Shown piece by piece: positions 10,774 to 21,107 of a stretch of 64,000 nucleotides of DNA. The DNA lies in contig OX337228.1 in the NCBI GenBank assembly GCA_946965045.2, forward strand, positions 1,302,001-1,366,000, written 5' to 3'. Made by a program: the position numbers and the translations under genes. Numbering within the stretch: position 1 is the first letter of the stretch; every line of letters begins with the position of its first letter. This DNA comes from Epithemia pelagica (lineage: Eukaryota; Bacillariophyta; Bacillariophyceae; Surirellales; Surirellaceae). The notes beneath the pieces are model-generated. The model was not told the origin of the DNA, did no database searches, and saw nothing but the letters and a program-made list of their open reading frames with translations.

Positions 10774-12628
10774 ATGAGACTCGTGTCGTTCCAGCGACCA
10801 CCACTGGTGGGACTTGTTGTTCTATGGATGATGATGATTGGGACAATTTCGTTTGGGTCCGTCCATGCCTTTTCCCCTCGAATACCGACGACAACGACAA
10901 CGACAACACGTGCCGACGCCCGCAAACCATGCTTGTGGCAGTCCACGACGGCGCCGTCGGATACGACCGCCACCACCACCTTTTCAAATGACGATGACAA
11001 CAACAACAACGACAGTAAGGATCCTAATGGTCTCACTCTGGCCGAACGAACACGTCCGGATTTTGAAATCCTCCAAGTGCATCCATTGGACCAGGATCCA
11101 ACAACCACAACAGTAACAACGAATGGAGACCAAGAATCGTCATCCTCGTCCCCGCCCTTGATTTATTTGGATTCGGCCGCCACCTCCCAAAAACCACGAG
11201 TCGTTTTGGAAGCCATGGATCGGTATTATCGCACGTACAATTCCAATGTCCATCGGGGGGCTCATACCTTGTCGCGACAGGCCACGGCCGCCTATGAGGC
11301 GGCCCGCGATGCCGTGGCCGGTTTTGTACATGCCAATTGCCGGGAAGAAATTGTCTTTACCTCTGGAGCCACGGAAGCCTTGAATTTGATTGTCCAATCG
11401 CATGGACGACATCGTCAATTGGGACCGGGCAACGAGGTCCTCTTGACGGTTGCCGAACATCATGCCAATTTAGTACCCTGGCAACTCTTGGCACAAGAAA
11501 AGGGATTTACCATTAAATTTGTCCCACTCAAAGAACCAGAACCAACCTCGTCGGCGAATCCCTTGAGTCGTCAATTGGATTGGTCGCAATTGGACAACCT
11601 CTTGACGGAACGAACCAAAATTGTTTCCTTTCAACACGTGTCCAATGTGTTGGCCACCGTCAATCCAGTTCAAGACATAGTCGGGTTGATTCGTCAAAAA
11701 TGTGGACCGGACGTGACCATTGCGTTGGATGCCTGTCAATCGGTTCCACACATGCCCGTCAATGTGCAAGAATTGGGCATTGACTTTTTGGTCGCCTCGG
11801 GTCACAAACTCTGTGCCCCCACCGGCATTGGCTTTTTGTGGGGCCGACAAGACTTGCTCAATGCCATGCCACCCTACAAGGGCGGCGGCGAAATGATTCA
11901 CCTTGTAACCTTGGAGGGGTCCACGTATTTGCCCAGTCCCTCGCGGTTTGAAGCTGGAACGCCGCCCATTGCCCCCGCCATTGGATTGGCCGCCGCCATT
12001 CAATACCTCAACGACATTGGCGGAATGAAGGCCATTGAAGACTATGAATCCCAATTGGCCGTTTACCTCTACCAACAATTGTCCCAGGTACCCGGCATTT
12101 CCATTTTAGGACCACCACCACCACCACCGTCGTTGGAACCCCAAGACTCGTCGTCGTCATCGTCGACTCGACCACTCGCGGGTCATCGGGCCGCGGCCTT
12201 GACGGCCTTTTGTCACGAGTCCATTCATCCGTCCGATTTGAGTGCCCTTCTGGATACACATGGTGTAGCCGTTCGGGCCGGTCATCATTGTTGTCAACCC
12301 TTGCATCAAGCCTTGGGAATTTCCCATTCCATTCGAGCCAGTTTGGCCTTTTACAATACCTACGAGTACGTTTCATTGGTCGTCGTCGTCGTTGGTCGTG
12401 AGGATTCCGTGTCTTGAACAATCCAAAAACTGGACTCACCTTGCATGGTTGTATGTATGGATTCTTGTTGTGTTGTTCTTGTTTTGTTTGTGCGGTGCAT
12501 CATTCCACAGAGAAATTGATGCCTTTATTGAGCATTTAAAAGAAGTGATTGCCTTTTTTGAAGATGTCAATGCCGGCGGTACCAATGGCCATGACGGGGA
12601 CGACGATGGGTTTGTTCCCTTTATTTAG
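10774..12628 (+). CDS. SUFS: plastid SufS-type cysteine desulfurase
   Basis: PLP-dependent class V aminotransferase-fold enzyme that removes sulfur from cysteine for Fe-S cluster assembly by the SUF system, expected in the plastid stroma. Exons 10774..12365 and 12511..12628 give 569 residues. Start ATG 10774 opens a signal peptide (residues ~10-30, LVGLVVLWMMMIGTISF) ending VHAFSP: the diatom bipartite plastid presequence, with Phe33 at the cleavage position. The PLP lysine lies in GHKLCAPTGIGFLWG (Lys345); the sulfur-accepting cysteine is in RAGHHCCQPL (Cys506), which carries an extra adjacent Cys where many SufS have Ala. A Pro/Ser-rich insert lies near residues 445-470. The second exon supplies the final helix (YEEIDAFIEHLKEVIAFF), which is absent if the intron is ignored. 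Confidence 0.93.
12366..12510 (+). other. 3'-terminal intron of the SUFS gene
   Basis: 145 bp, donor GTACGT, acceptor TTCCACAG. Joining TAC-GA to AGAAATT gives YNTYEEIDAF, the conserved SufS C-terminus. The unspliced frame instead ends in a Val-rich nonsense tail after YNTYEY. Confidence 0.9.
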
Positions 12629-13412
12629 CAGCAACAGTCTTCTGAAACTGCCCGCAATCTCCACAATATCACACGACGGTCGACCCAAGGACTTGGCGTC
12701 GTCGTCGTCCTCCTCACGCTATAGTCGCACTCGTATACAACCCACCCGCCACAACGACACACACGCACACACACACTCTACCGAATAAACATCACACACC
12801 CCTTCGACGCAACCGTCCCTCTTGTTTCTTTTCCACACGCTCTCCATTGTGTATCAGTATTACTACTACTACGATTCCTAGTATGATTCTATCCCGCTCC
12901 CGCAACCCCTATTCTACTCGTTTGTTTTGTTTTCACCACGGTTGGACCGGAACGTACCCAGTCCCATCGCAGTGTCTCGACGACGAGAAGAAGAAGATTC
13001 CACCACCAAGAGTGACAAAGGCCGTCATCGTTGTCACTACTAGCACAGGAGTCGTATTTCTTCTACCCTCGGACGTGGATTGCAACGACGAAACGGTCCA
13101 AACACTGGGAACACGGTTCTATATTCGAGTCGAACCACCACGCAGGGGCAAGCCTTTTTCCTCCTACTTCTTCGTCTTTGTCTTGTTTCAGACCCATCCG
13201 CCGTACTTGTTTCTCCCAACGTGCCTACCTAGTAGTAGGAGTAGAACGACACCCACACAACCCACCCATTCTGTATATTCATCTAGAAAACGCCTGCTCT
13301 AGAGGTAGAGAGGGTCTAGGTCTAGGGTCATGAAACATTGGTGTTCATCCGCTGTCCAGGATGGCAAATAGCAGCACAATTGTAGACTATGGTCGTCGAA
13401 AAGTCCCCTACT
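12629..13412. other. intergenic, no gene supported
   Basis: About 780 bp after SUFS. A 151-codon frame (12847-13302) has no domain, no signal and a composition like the surrounding intergenic DNA. A CTAG/TAGAG-rich tract lies at about 13295-13330. Confidence 0.4.
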
Positions 13413-13440
13413 CTCTACCGTAATTTGCGGAGTCCTGGAC
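13413..13440 (+). repeat. left TIR of MITE-like element
   Basis: 28-bp arm pairing with 13838-13865, one mismatch (G versus A opposite position 9 of the right arm). Confidence 0.7.
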
Positions 13441-13837
13441 CCCAGGAATGTGCATGAAACGACTTGGGGGGGGTCCAGAACTCAACAATTTTCGATAATT
13501 TTTTTTAAGATTCCATTCACAGTGTACAATTAACTTCATAGTAAATTTCATGATAAACATCGGAGTTGTAGAGAAGGGTTGGTCGCACTATTCCAGTAAG
13601 GGATATCAAATATCAACGTGCTTCCAAGCGTAGCCTTAACCCTAATAATACTACCCATCATGCTGTATCTCTTGTTTCTCCTCTTTGATTCACTCCCATC
13701 TAATGTTAGCCAGTGCGATAGAAAGCTCGGAACGTGAGGAATGTGGAGGTAACCCTAAAACCCGGAAAGAACCTACAGATCAAAAGTTAGGGGGCCATGT
13801 ACGTTTAAGGGGAGTGGGGGGTCCAGGACTCTGTGGT

Positions 13838-13865
13838 GTCCAGGAATCCGCAAATTACGGTAGAG
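13838..13865 (-). repeat. right TIR of MITE-like element
   Basis: Reverse-complement arm of 13413-13440. Confidence 0.7.
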
Positions 13866-13945
13866 TATTATGAGACATAGAGAGGTACTCCTAGACAACC
13901 GTTCCAAAAAAAAAGGGAATAGTCTATTCTTCCAGCTGCCGCGCC

Positions 13946-14210
13946 TACCCGCTAGTGCCTTCTCTCCGGGTGTGCCCATGACGGGCGAAAACGTACCGTT
14001 GGGCACATGTTTTCAACTAGGAATAACTCGATCAATATTAGCCCTACGACAGTGATCTGATGCATCTTACCAATCTTTAAGGCATCCTCTGTCACCATTT
14101 GATGCTCCATTTGGCCTACATAGGACATATGGGGGTCATAGGAGTGCCTCTATTAGAAGCTTGTGGTGTGTGCAACGTGTGTGGGCACATTATGGGCACA
14201 TTATAGAAAC
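13946..14210 (+). repeat. left long TIR
   Basis: Pairs with 15298-15560. Divergence is scattered (roughly one change in four to five bases outside conserved blocks). Confidence 0.7.
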
Positions 14211-14469
14211 TCATGTAAAGCTTGGCTTTTAGACTTACTACGTCCTAGTATTTGAACTTGTAGGCAACACTTGGCTCCTGAGTCTCAGAGAACTCAAAGG
14301 ACAGGTTGCTACTCGGTTGTTGTGGTCGCTGGCGTTGACGACGAGCATTAACAACAACGTCGATTCCTGTCAAGTTTTCATTCTCGTTGGCTCCAGACGG
14401 CGTGGTGACGAGGAGGACAAGTTGTGCATTTGATGACGCCACCATTTCTTGTTCATGTTGATCTTGCTC

Positions 14470-14805
14470 TCATTGTTGTGGTTGTTGTTCTTGGGTGGCC
14501 ACGTGAGTAATTGCAGTGGTCTGAGGGAGCTGCTGTCCCTGCTGCTGTTGCACTTGTCGTGCTCCTGCTGCTGGTGGACGGTGCGGCGCACGATAGACAT
14601 CTCCAGGGAATCTGTCATCGTGATTTATCTTTCGAAGCTGGTAAGATGTCTTGTGTAAGAGCTCACGCGTCCTGCTTCCATCCCTCATGTCGAGTAGCTC
14701 AACTTCCCAAGCCTTGCTGCCCCGGGCTTGCACAATGATTACAGGTCCATTGCTGGCCCTGATGAAAGCCCTGGACCCAGGACCAAGCTGACTTCCTCCA
14801 GCCAT
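14470..14805 (-). CDS. short ORF inside the long-TIR element
   Basis: 111 residues from an ATG. The first half (GPVIIVQARGSKAWEVELLDMRDGSRTRELLHKTSYQLRKI) looks like a small folded beta-rich module; the C-terminus is Gln-rich and ends abruptly. I do not recognise a family. It lies wholly within the inverted-repeat element and may be the N-terminal remnant of a lost transposon protein or captured sequence. Nothing upstream or downstream in either strand extends it. Confidence 0.35.
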   Translation of the reverse strand: MAGGSQLGPGSRAFIRASNGPVIIVQARGSKAWEVELLDMRDGSRTRELLHKTSYQLRKINHDDRFPGDVYRAPHRPPAAGARQVQQQQGQQLPQTTAITHVATQEQQPQQ

Positions 14806-14904
14806 TCCTTCTTCTTCTTCGTCGTCTGTTTTGTCTTGCTGTTATCACTACCCTCGACACTGTCGTTCTCTCGTTGTCTTGTTGTCGTGCTCAAGAAATT
14901 GACA

Positions 14905-14933
14905 CTTTTTGTAATGATTCCTATTACAAAAAG
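14905..14933. repeat. perfect 11-bp hairpin
   Basis: CTTTTTGTAAT and ATTACAAAAAG flank a 7-base loop, inside the long-TIR element. Function unknown. Confidence 0.5.
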
Positions 14934-15297
14934 GTTCAAATACTTGAACGCAAAAAGCTTCCATAGAGCATTCCTCATCCTGATGAACAATCCCAATGGG
15001 GACTGTTCAAATAGCACAAGAACATGTGTTACCATTGTATGATTGTTGGATTGGTGTGTGCGTTCAAAATTTTGGGGTACACATTTTTGTCAAAGAATCT
15101 TCTGGGTGTCCCCCGTGGGGTTCGCACTTCCGAATCAGCGCCGACCTGAACACGCCAGGCCGGACATGGCCGGGACGTGGCTGGGAAAGTCGACCAGATG
15201 GGACAAAAAATGGCGCAAAAGTGTTGCAATGCATCTGCCAAAAACGTCTCGACGTCTTATCATGGTCATAGGACTGTCATGCGACCTCCTATAATGG

Positions 15298-15560
15298 TGG
15301 GCCCACATGTGCCCAAGTGTGCCCACATGCACCATCACGGTGCACAAGCCCCCAATGGAGGCGCTCATATGACCTAGATATGTCATATATGGGTGTCATG
15401 GCATATCAAATGGTGACAGAGGATGTCTTGAAGAAAAAGTTTGAGCATCCACATGTTGCCGTAGGCCTAATATTGGTCATGTTATATCTAGTTGAAAATA
15501 TGTGCCCAAAGGGTCGTTTTGACCTGTAATGGGCACACGGCTAGAGGAGGCACTAGGGTA
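15298..15560 (-). repeat. right long TIR
   Basis: Reverse-complement partner of 13946-14210, ending AGGGTA at 15560. Confidence 0.7.
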
Positions 15561-15721
15561 CGGTCGACCGATCCATTGAGATAGCCCTATATGTACTCAG
15601 TCGCACATATAGATCTCGTCGCTCGTCGTACCTACGTGTTCTGGGACGTCCATGGCGACCGGATCGAAACAGACACACCAAACACTTTAGAGCACTCTCT
15701 GCTGTTATCGTGCCTGCCAGA

Positions 15722-16555
15722 ATGGTTCCATCCTATTATTATTGTCATTTTTGCTCTCTTGGTTGGACCAAAAGCTCCCTCTTTGGTTCCGTCCGACGTG
15801 GAGCTCCACGAAAAATCTTTGGGTGGTCACGTGGCAATGTTCCTTGTAGAAGTGTTATGGCAGCATCCAATCAGTATCGTCCTCCGTTCCTGGTCCCGAC
15901 TGACCCGATTCGAGGAGTCTTGTTCCGTCCACAACAACAACAACAACACCGTTTCGTTTCTTTTACAACAGCTTCCAAGGATGACAATCCCTTTCGAATT
16001 CTGGGGATTCCCGACACGAGTAGCTTGGATCAGGTGAAACACACCTTTCTGCAATTGGCACTCCAAAAACATCCCGACGTGGCCGGTTCTGGATCGGCGG
16101 ACGAATTCATGAAGATACGCCAGGCCTTTGAATCCATTGTGCAAGCCGAAAAAGCCAAACGCCAACAAAAACAAAAGCACCGATCATCCTCGATTGAGTT
16201 TGACAAGGTGGAAGTGAATCGTTCCCAGGGAAGTATTCGATATACCGGTCACGTGCCACCCCCCGGCGAGGACGACGATGATGAGTTTGATCCCGACCAT
16301 TGGCAATCCTGGTTTCATCGACGGACGGGTATGAATCTAGCCTTTGAAATGTCGGAACAAACCCGACGAGAAGTGATTCATGCCTATCAAACGCTCTCGG
16401 CCGGCGGAAAAGATAAGGGTGGATACTGGGAATTGGCTCGACAATTGGCCGAACATGCCGATATTGTCGACCGCACCAACAGCAACAGCAACTTGCCCAG
16501 TTTGAGACCAACAACAAGTACGAAGACGACGAAACGGAGAAGACGAAAGCGATAG
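15722..16555 (+). CDS. J-domain (DnaJ/Hsp40) protein, probably organellar
   Basis: 277 residues from the first ATG (15722). A J-domain lies at about residues 86-150: NPFRILGIPDTSSLDQVKHTFLQLALQKHPD, with the essential HPD tripeptide at ~117-119 that stimulates Hsp70 ATPase, then EFMKIRQAFESIVQ. There is no Gly/Phe region, zinc domain or DnaJ C-terminal domain, so it is a class C (type III) co-chaperone. The ~85-residue N-terminus is rich in Arg/Ser/aromatic residues with few acidic ones, consistent with a mitochondrial presequence. After the J-domain come an acidic loop (GEDDDDEFDPDHW) and a helical tail ending in a basic cluster (TKRRRRKR). Client Hsp70 unknown. Confidence 0.85.
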   Translation: MVPSYYYCHFCSLGWTKSSLFGSVRRGAPRKIFGWSRGNVPCRSVMAASNQYRPPFLVPTDPIRGVLFRPQQQQQHRFVSFTTASKDDNPFRILGIPDTSSLDQVKHTFLQLALQKHPDVAGSGSADEFMKIRQAFESIVQAEKAKRQQKQKHRSSSIEFDKVEVNRSQGSIRYTGHVPPPGEDDDDEFDPDHWQSWFHRRTGMNLAFEMSEQTRREVIHAYQTLSAGGKDKGGYWELARQLAEHADIVDRTNSNSNLPSLRPTTSTKTTKRRRRKR

Positions 16556-17427
16556 AATTTTGTTTTGACTCTAGAGCCGGATGATCGTTTTGGAGTGGAA
16601 TACACTTGGGACGATGGTGCATACTGCATCGTTCCAGGCCGTTCAGGATGGATTGCAATACCACTCTTTGGTGTTCCAGACTGGAAAGACTTGGATTCCG
16701 GGGGTAGAATCGGAACGATCGTCATGACTCGTCATTGTCGCCACCTTTTTCTTCCAGATCTCATCTCCCGAGGGAGAGCAGAACACCCTCTTGTATATTT
16801 GTCTATCTGTATATAGCTCGTCCTCCACCCACCACTCTGTCGAACCAAAGACCATTGTCTTTCGATTGTCGGTAGAGTACCTAAGTACCTCTAGCTGTGG
16901 TAGGTCGATCGATCGAATGAATCGCGACTCTTGTGTGACTCTCCCTTTGCCGATGGCTGACGTCGGACAGGCGAGCTTAGGGGCAGCACCAGTGTTCTCT
17001 GCGGATGTCTTCTCTTTGGCGAGCCAATGAAAGACAGACAAAGCAGTTGGTTTTTGGATTCGATATCGTTCCACGTTGGAGTGTAAAAGATATTCGTATA
17101 GTCACCGTCAGGACGATTCAATACTACCCAGAGCGTGTCTGTGGATCGAGGTCGAGAACTGACTGTAGAGTTAGAGTTTGGGTGTCCGCATGCAGTTCAA
17201 GCTATCCTCACAACAACACAATCATACCCCGACACACCTAATACCTCAATAAACCAACCAACAGCATCCGCTGTGTGCGTTTGGTTGTATATAGAGAAAG
17301 GAGAACAGGACCCCTCTCTCTCTCTATAGTATAATAATTCATAACACACACACATAAAACACGGTGACGATTGCAACGACGGCACTATTGTGGCACAGAC
17401 TGTGGTGGTTGTGGTTGTGGTGGTGTC
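16556..17427. other. intergenic, no gene seen
   Basis: About 870 bp between two plus-strand genes. A CT-rich tract and TATAGTATAATAATTC near 17325-17340 could be part of the promoter of the next gene. No coding frame is supported. Confidence 0.45.
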
Positions 17428-19572
17428 ATGGGGTATGCCAAGGTCACGTTGGTGTCCAAGACCACAAGCAACAACCAAAACAACAACAACAACAACAAGG
17501 ATGATGATGATGATGAAACCAATAATAATAACAATTCACAGAATACACTGGAAGAGGATGTTCTGGATGACAATGAAATCTCCGTGGATGTCTTTTTGCC
17601 GCAAGGAGCCACTCTAAAGGGTACGCTGCTCCGTACAATGAATCCTCACAATTCTACCGAGGAAGCCCCGTCGTATTATTACACCGCCAGTCGGTTTGAA
17701 CATGGCAGCATGATTGGCAATATTCGGTACAAGGGCCATGTCTTGTATGGGACCGATTTGTGGCGTATGCCTCACAATTCCAATTGGCCCGAATCGGGTG
17801 TGGGCTTGGCTTCGGAATTTGGCGTGGGCGATTACGGTGATTTTTGTTTGTACTTGTGTGGATGGCCATTGACGGGAGACATTACCAATGGCGTTCTGGG
17901 ATATCGGGAAGCCAAGAATGGACAAGCCTTTTTGAAAATTGGTGTCGGTGCCTTGCTCAAGGGCACGTGTCCGGCCTGCGATTCTACGGACGATTACAAA
18001 TTCAATTCACCCTACCTCTTTGCCCAGCCACCGCAATGGACCGTCACACAAGACTCACCCCAATCCATTTCCATGTTTCATCAAGCTTCCTTGCAATCGG
18101 CCTCGGAGGATAGTCCTCCACAAGCGTCGTCCAATGGTGGAGGGGGTGACCAATTGTATGGATATCAATTGCAAAAAGATATCGCCGTGGTAACGGTGGA
18201 GAATCCAAATGACAATGATGATGATAGCAATAATCGTCGTCACATGTTGCAAGTCACAACAACCTTGACCAATACCGGACGCGAGGCCTTTTCGACTGTC
18301 TGGTATTCTCACAATCTCTTTCATTGCGACGGTGTTGCGGTCGGACCAGGATATGTCATGCATTTAAACTTGACTGGAACACCCAAACCCTTGTACGAAG
18401 AACCAGGTACTTGGTCCTGGGCCACTCCTCTCACACAATATGCGCGGGTCATTCGACGGCAAGAAACCACGACGCACAATTCGGACAACGACGACACCGA
18501 CAGTACTACCAATAATAATAACTATTATGGAGTCCGTGTCGAAATGACACGAGCCTTGGATCCAGGCATTCGCATCAAGACCGAGTTTCGTCCCGACAAT
18601 GCCACTCGAGGAGGCTTTGTACTCGAAGCCTGCAATACCCGCATTGTCACCACCTTGCATCCCGGCAATCCACGCAGCTCAACGTCCAACAAGGAGGAGG
18701 ACGATCCTCTGGAAATGTACGCCTATGGCTTGTATTTGGAACGAGGTACCGTTTCGCCCGAACCGCAAATCTTGTTGCATGTGGCACCAGGACAAACCAA
18801 GCAATGGACACAACAATTGGAATTTTCGCAAATTGTACCCACCACCACCACCAATCCACCAACAACAAAATCCTCCAAATCCAAGAAAACGACCAAACAA
18901 CAACAAGCGCAACAAGACGTGGATTCGTCGTGGAGCACATTGGCATCGGCGGCGGCAGCCTCTCTCGTGACAGCCACAACAACAACAACGACACGGCATT
19001 CCAATAAGACATCCTCCAAGAGTCTATCATCATCACCATCATCTTCCATTTCCATGTCATCGGCTTCCTCCCGTTCCTCTTCCTTGTTATTGCCCCACTC
19101 TGGGTCATGGTCACTCAATTCCACCACCCCCAGCAGCAGCAGCAGCACCGTGTCGTTTACTCCAACAGTGTCCGTTGCCAGTCATGCCACACCAATCACC
19201 ACCACCACCACAACAACAAGTCTTGGTGGTGGTAATGTTGGTGACCACCCGAGACTTGTCCTGTTTGGTACAGTGACGTTCTTGGCAGTATTGGTGGTTC
19301 TGGTATATCCGTACTATACTTATTCTCGGACAGCTCGCAAACGACGGCAGTATACCCAAATATACGATCCTTTGGTGAATGTACGACTCCCCGAAAGCAA
19401 AGAAGAAGAAGAAGCAACCGCAGCAGACGAAAGACACGCTCTCTTGTCGTCGTCGTCGACGTTGCCGACAACCACCATGACCAATGGCCATTGGCAACAA
19501 CCGCAACGATTGACTGGTTTGGATTCGACCTCCTCCCCCCGCATCAGCACCACCACCATAACCACTGTCTAG
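17428..19572 (+). CDS. membrane-anchored galactose-mutarotase-like protein
   Basis: 714 residues from the first ATG (17428); the frame is open further upstream without ATG. After an Asn/Asp-rich segment (residues ~11-50), the region from ~55 to ~480 has the look of the mutarotase-like beta-sandwich: ISVDVFLPQG, YYYTASRFEHGSMIGNIRYKGHVLYGTDLW and GEFGVGDYG-type loops, with paired histidines and aspartates scattered as in aldose-1-epimerase-like folds. A long Ser/Thr/Asn-rich, mucin-like stretch follows, then a single transmembrane helix at ~610-632 (LVLFGTVTFLAVLVVLVYPYY), a basic stop-transfer (ARKRR) and a ~70-residue tail. This is type I topology, yet no signal peptide is encoded at the chosen start, so a missed 5' exon is possible. 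Substrate unknown. Confidence 0.7.
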   Translation: MGYAKVTLVSKTTSNNQNNNNNNKDDDDDETNNNNNSQNTLEEDVLDDNEISVDVFLPQGATLKGTLLRTMNPHNSTEEAPSYYYTASRFEHGSMIGNIRYKGHVLYGTDLWRMPHNSNWPESGVGLASEFGVGDYGDFCLYLCGWPLTGDITNGVLGYREAKNGQAFLKIGVGALLKGTCPACDSTDDYKFNSPYLFAQPPQWTVTQDSPQSISMFHQASLQSASEDSPPQASSNGGGGDQLYGYQLQKDIAVVTVENPNDNDDDSNNRRHMLQVTTTLTNTGREAFSTVWYSHNLFHCDGVAVGPGYVMHLNLTGTPKPLYEEPGTWSWATPLTQYARVIRRQETTTHNSDNDDTDSTTNNNNYYGVRVEMTRALDPGIRIKTEFRPDNATRGGFVLEACNTRIVTTLHPGNPRSSTSNKEEDDPLEMYAYGLYLERGTVSPEPQILLHVAPGQTKQWTQQLEFSQIVPTTTTNPPTTKSSKSKKTTKQQQAQQDVDSSWSTLASAAAASLVTATTTTTTRHSNKTSSKSLSSSPSSSISMSSASSRSSSLLLPHSGSWSLNSTTPSSSSSTVSFTPTVSVASHATPITTTTTTTSLGGGNVGDHPRLVLFGTVTFLAVLVVLVYPYYTYSRTARKRRQYTQIYDPLVNVRLPESKEEEEATAADERHALLSSSSTLPTTTMTNGHWQQPQRLTGLDSTSSPRISTTTITTV

Positions 19573-20118
19573 CAATCAGTATTTACTATAGCCAGAACGC
19601 AACTTTTTCTCGTCGCTATCTGCCTTCCTAGGTAGAGGTAGTCGATGCTGGTCCCTTCTTGGACGCATTCCGTCCCCACAATCATCGTTGAAGAGTACTC
19701 ATGATAGTATGGGACAGAGCTACTTACTACTATCGAGACTACCAAACAGTCATGTCCCAAACACACGTGAGGGTGGTGGTCGCTGCCATGGCTGGTGGAT
19801 GCTTTGTTGCTGCAGCAACAAGACACACGAAAATAATGGCATTGTCTCGTGGATCCAACGACTGAAAAAAAGATACCTTGCTGGTTGGTAACTTCCGACA
19901 CTCAGAACTGCCCAAAGTAGGGGAAGTGTTTGGGGGCTGACAGTGCATGAATCACTCGTCGTCCCGATAGAATCCGCCAAATCCAAAAAGAGAGGGAGGA
20001 TAAATCGGATGATGATAGGTGTAACTGATCGACAAAACAGAGCCACAAGAAGCACTCATGCGTTGGTACTGCTCGATCTATGCAAAACAGGAACGGAGCA
20101 ATTGTTGCGATGGCGTGG
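19573..20118. other. intergenic between convergent genes
   Basis: 546 bp with no supported gene; short CCTAGGTAGAGGTAG tract near 19628. Confidence 0.45.
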
Positions 20119-20643
20119 TTAGGATGGTTCTTCCTCCTCATGGATTTTCATGTCATGGTCTGCTTCGTGATTTAACAAAGACACGGAAAGCCGGTGCTGT
20201 TTCCGATGTTGTCGTTTTTCGTTTCGCCGTACTCCTCTCATTCTCGTGTGATCCACAAGAGTCGTTGCCTTCTCTTCTTCTTCGAAACTTTGTCCAAACC
20301 ACCACGCAGTTGTCAGTACCAGCAAGAGCAACAGCAAGATGCTTCGACAAGGTCGGTGTGCTTCATCCATGGCTTGGAGTCGTCTTCTTTCTTCGCAATC
20401 ATTTTCGTTCATTAGGGATTCAAAGCCATACTCATCGTTGTTGATGTCCGCTTGGACCCTCGCAACATCATGGATGGGTCGTTGTTCCCGTGCAGTGGAC
20501 GAGGTCGCTTTCCTCGTGGTAGGACCGTTTTGAGGAGGGTCGCCTCTATAAGATCGATCCATCTTATATTTTTGGTATAGTACTGCGTTGTGCTGGTCGT
20601 GCTGGTGATCAAGAGGACATGGTTTTGCCTCCCGCTCACTCAT
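20119..20643 (-). CDS. small single-pass membrane protein, unknown
   Basis: 174 residues from an ATG at 20641-20643. Polar, charged N-terminus (~100 residues, DEYGFESLMNENDCEERRR), one hydrophobic segment at ~101-115 (SILLLLLLVLTTAWWFG), then a mixed-charge tail rich in Arg/His and ending in an acidic EEEE run. No family recognised. Type II orientation is suggested by the basic residues just before the segment. The frame is longer than the surrounding random frames, but support is compositional only. Confidence 0.5.
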   Translation of the reverse strand: MSEREAKPCPLDHQHDQHNAVLYQKYKMDRSYRGDPPQNGPTTRKATSSTAREQRPIHDVARVQADINNDEYGFESLMNENDCEERRRLQAMDEAHRPCRSILLLLLLVLTTAWWFGQSFEEEEKATTLVDHTRMRGVRRNEKRQHRKQHRLSVSLLNHEADHDMKIHEEEEPS

Positions 20644-21107
20644 TCTTGTTGTTGCTCATTGTGAGTTGTGTGCAGAGGTGCGTGTTTGTTTCAAAGCGAC
20701 TGATCAGCGACACGTAAGGCTATGTGGGGTAGAGTTCACTTTTCAAGAGAGCTGGACATATAGAGAGGAGGGGGGGGGGAGGGGTGCAGTTTCCTCAGGC
20801 AGCGATCTGATTGGTGCCTTTTCCCCCCTATCACTATCCTCCAACTGTCAACCAACTGTCGGATCAACACTAATAATTAGTCTAAAAAAATCCAATTGCG
20901 ATCCAATTAGCTATAAAAAACATCTAAGTAACACTATTCAATATTTCAAAGTCGGTGGTCCCGGTCGGAAGGAATTCGGAACATGCCGATTCCCCACCGA
21001 GTTCACCAGAAAATGCCAACACGAAAAATTCCCTCCTCAGCTCTCTAAAAAACGCACAACGCACGACTACTCTCATAATTCTAAAAACAAAAACAAAACC
21101 AAGAGGG
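20644..21107. other. gene-free flank of the transposase-like unit
   Basis: 464 bp containing a G-rich run (about 20768-20781) and AT-rich DNA before the transposase ATG. The downstream frame is open from 20955 but has no ATG before 21108. No terminal inverted repeat of the unit was found here. Confidence 0.4.

Larger units (their letters stand above)
13413..13865. mobile_element. MITE-like element with 28-bp terminal inverted repeats
   Basis: The 28 bases at 13413-13440 (beginning CTCTACCGTAATTTGCGGA) are the reverse complement of 13838-13865 with a single mismatch. The 453-bp interval has no coding capacity. A further inner copy of GTCCAGGACTC (13821-13831) also pairs with the left arm. The structure fits a non-autonomous DNA transposon; no clear target-site duplication was found, so superfamily is open. 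Confidence 0.65.
13946..15560. mobile_element. DNA transposon with ~265-bp long terminal inverted repeats
   Basis: The left 265 bp (13946-14210) and right 263 bp (15298-15560) align as imperfect inverted repeats along their whole length. Shared blocks include TACCC-TAGTGCCT at the tips, GTGTGCCCAT, TTGGGCACAT-TTTTCAACTAG, CAATATTAG-CCTACG, CATCCTCTGTCACCATTTGAT and GTGGGCACA-TTGGGCACA. The 1.6-kb unit encloses about 1.1 kb, including a 111-codon ORF, but no transposase. Long TIRs with short coding content fit a non-autonomous Mutator-like or related element. I could not identify a target-site duplication, and the arms differ at many positions, so it is old. Confidence 0.7.

Noticed and set aside
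12847-13302. 151-codon plus frame after SUFS
   Set aside because: No family resemblance or targeting pattern; overlapping frames of similar length exist.
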